Shown here: one piece after another, positions 7,136 through 8,210 of the stretch
Numbering within the stretch: the first letter of the stretch is position 1
Layout of the letters: the number at the start of each line of letters is the position of its first letter
Assembly: GCA_017550055.1 (NCBI GenBank)
Contig: JAFYMM010000005.1
Coordinates: 1-8,210 of the forward strand
Length of the DNA: 8,210 nt
Direction of reading: 5' to 3'
Source: Paludibacteraceae bacterium
GTDB lineage: Bacteria; Bacteroidota; Bacteroidia; Bacteroidales; Paludibacteraceae
Program-made: the position numbers and the translations under genes
Notes under the pieces: model-generated
The model's database searches: none
The model's input: only the letters and a program-made list of their open reading frames with translations
What the model was told of the DNA's origin: nothing

Positions 7136-7140
7136 GCCAA

Positions 7141-8094
7141 TTACACTAACTCAAAATCCAATTGCTTTTTCACGAGGTCTGTTTTTGCAATTCTCACTGT
7201 CAATTCGTCGCCCAACTGATACCTTTTGCCTGTGTGGCGGCCCACTATGCAGTAGTTTTTTTCATCGAATTCATAGTAGTCGTCATCCAAACAACGAATA
7301 GGAATCATACCCTCACATTTATTTTCGTTCAATTCAACGTAGATACCCCAATCCGTAACGCCCGAAATCACACCATCATACACCTGACCTAACCTTTCGC
7401 TCATATATTCCACTTGTTTGTATTTAATCGAAGCGCGTTCAGCCGATGCCGCCAACTGTTCCATGTCTGACGAGTGTTCGCAATACTCCTCATACTCATT
7501 CTTATTCACCGAGTGGCCCTCTTCGAACAAATATCGAGTCAACAATCTGTGTGCCATCATGTCTGGGTATCGGCGAATAGGCGACGTAAAGTGCGAATAA
7601 TAGTCGAACGCCAATCCATAGTGTCCAATATTTTCGGTTGTATAAGTAGCCTTAGCCATTGATCTAACTGCCAAAGTTTCAATCAAATTTTGCTCACGTT
7701 TGCCAGCCACTTGGTCTAACAAATTGTTGATTGCCGACGACACCTCTTGGTTCTTGCCCGTAGTTTTCAATTTATAACCAAATCGCTTGATGAACGTACT
7801 GAAATTCTCCAATTTATCTGGGTTCGGCACATCATGCACGCGATACACGAATGTCTTGGGCTTTCCTTTAGTTTTGTGTTGTTTTTCCGATTGTGCATTG
7901 TGCATTGAGCATTGAGCATTGTATTTGCCTATGTGTGTTGCTACTGTCTTATTAGCCAACAACATAAACTCTTCAATCAATTTATTTGCCTCTTTAGCCT
8001 CTTTGAAATATACGCTTAGTGGTTTGCCTTTTTCGTCAATCTCAAATCTCACTTCCACGCGGTCAAACGCAATGGTAGCATATAACTTTTGCAA
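7141..8094 (-). pseudogene. rnr: Ribonuclease R, 5'-truncated (C-terminal part only)
   Basis: RNase R is a processive 3'-5' exoribonuclease of about 700 or more residues that degrades structured RNA. Only about the last 310 residues are here: the later RNB catalytic-domain segment (FDRVEVRFEID at 10-20, EEFMLLAN at 41-48, TFVYRVHDVPNPDKL at 81-95, HFTSPIRRYPDMMAHRLL at 168-185) and the S1 RNA-binding domain (about 235-315). The cold-shock domains and the catalytic Asp cluster of the first half of RNB are missing. Recognisable homology ends around residue 8 (near base 8072). Upstream the frame continues without an ATG to an in-frame TGA at 8119-8121, inside a tRNA-like segment. The nominal start (TTG, 8094) is therefore not credible as a native start. 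The fragment should lack nuclease activity. It also has an atypical linker (58-80), partly encoded by a heptamer repeat. It may be a true pseudogene or half of a gene split by an assembly joint. Confidence 0.85.
7891..7921. repeat. Heptamer tandem repeat inside rnr
   Basis: Four full 7-bp units and a partial fifth: TTGTGCA (7891-7897), TTGTGCA (7898-7904), TTGAGCA (7905-7911), TTGAGCA (7912-7918) and TTG (7919-7921). In the rnr frame they encode residues 58-68, YNAQCSMHNAQ, placed in a linker between IGK and the conserved KTFVYRVHD segment. Seven is not a multiple of three, so gaining or losing a single unit would shift the frame. Confidence 0.9.
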
Positions 8095-8128
8095 AGTTAA
8101 GGTTAGGGTTCGAGTCCCTCATTCTCCA
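8073..8128 (+). other. tRNA-Ala-like 3' segment without a matching 5' half
   Basis: An anticodon-arm-like hairpin has stem TAACT (8083-8087) and AGTTA (8095-8099) around a 7-nt loop, TTTGCAA, with U33, a UGC triplet and A37/A38. A 4-nt variable region (8100-8103) follows. The T-arm has stem TAGGG (8104-8108) and CCCTC (8116-8120), four of five paired, with loop TTCGAGT. The acceptor 3' strand is ATTCTCC (8121-8127) with discriminator A (8128); no CCA is encoded. Upstream, TGGTAGCA resembles a D-loop. The UGC triplet and the ATTCTCC acceptor end both fit bacterial tRNA-Ala. The expected 5' acceptor strand (GGGGAAT or GGAGAAT) is absent, because that position holds rnr coding sequence. It therefore cannot fold as a full tRNA. 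It could be a tRNA remnant, an attachment-site copy or an assembly joint. Confidence 0.55.
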
Positions 8129-8132
8129 CACT

Positions 8133-8150
8133 ATGTTTTCATGTTTTCAT
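8133..8150. repeat. Tandem octamer downstream of the tRNA-like segment
   Basis: ATGTTTTC occurs at 8133-8140 and 8141-8148, followed by AT, giving 2.25 copies. It begins 4 bp after the end of the tRNA-like segment. No coding function is seen. Confidence 0.6.
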
Positions 8151-8180
8151 AATGTTGAGCTTTTGCTTGAACCCTCTTTT

Positions 8181-8208
8181 GGGTAGTTAGAGGTTAAAGA
8201 AACTACCC
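8181..8208. repeat. Hairpin at the right edge of the window
   Basis: GGGTAGTT (8181-8188) pairs perfectly with AACTACCC (8201-8208) around a 12-nt loop. It could end a transcript reading rightward past the tRNA-like segment, but any following U-run lies outside the window. Apart from this hairpin and the tandem octamer, I see nothing in 8129-8210. Confidence 0.5.
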
Positions 8209-8210
8209 CA

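Noticed and set aside
8099..8110. Telomere-like GGTTAGGG string
   Set aside because: It is a single unit, explained by the T-arm of the tRNA-like segment; there is no repeat array.
8073..8128. tmRNA (ssrA) 3' end
   Set aside because: A tmRNA also ends in an Ala-type T-arm and acceptor, but the anticodon-like hairpin with UGC and the ATTCTCC acceptor fit tRNA-Ala better. It is not fully excluded.

Overview
The window reads as AT-rich chromosomal DNA from a member of the Bacteroidota, most likely Bacteroidales. The basis is gene content: a RecQ whose cysteine cluster closes the protein, a GPQGGPKDTTPP-type Ig-like lipoprotein typical of that phylum, a sigma-54 response regulator without a DNA-binding domain, AT-rich start regions without Shine-Dalgarno sequences, and one promoter candidate resembling the Bacteroides TTG/TAnnTTTG type. 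This is pattern recognition without a database search.

Layout: at the left edge the 3' end of a recQ-family helicase gene runs rightward (1-426). It meets the leftward gene set head-on at a perfect 18-bp bidirectional terminator (413-452). Everything else protein-coding is on the minus strand. In transcription order (right to left) this is: a 5'-truncated ribonuclease R (rnr, 8094-7141); a 194-bp spacer with repeated hairpins and a promoter candidate; a C_GCAxxG-type cysteine-rich protein (6946-6485); dtd (6406-5954) and deoC (5948-5067) 5 bp apart; a VanZ-like membrane protein (5012-4641) overlapping dprA (4648-3533) by 8 bp; an Ig-like lipoprotein (3513-1663); and an NtrC-like response regulator (1605-454). 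Most of these are housekeeping genes: D-aminoacyl-tRNA clearance (Dtd), deoxynucleoside catabolism (DeoC), single-stranded DNA/RecA loading (DprA) and RNA decay (RNase R). The lipoprotein and regulator follow dprA in the same direction with short gaps (19 and 57 bp), so vanZ-dprA-lipoprotein-regulator may be one transcript.

The unusual part is the right end. RNase R homology stops abruptly near 8072, before the catalytic aspartates would be encoded. The DNA then becomes a plus-strand tRNA-like 3' segment: an anticodon-arm-like hairpin with a UGC (Ala) triplet, a T-arm, and an Ala-type acceptor 3' strand ending at 8128. After it come 82 bp of non-coding DNA with a tandem 8-mer and a hairpin. 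This could be a recombination junction at a tRNA 3' end or a chimeric assembly joint; the sequence alone does not decide.

A second theme is a 7-bp periodicity in three short tracts: inside rnr (7891-7921), across the dprA stop codon (3528-3549), and in the leader of the regulator (1611-1631). I see no CRISPR array, insertion sequence or defence system, and no convincing new multi-gene system.
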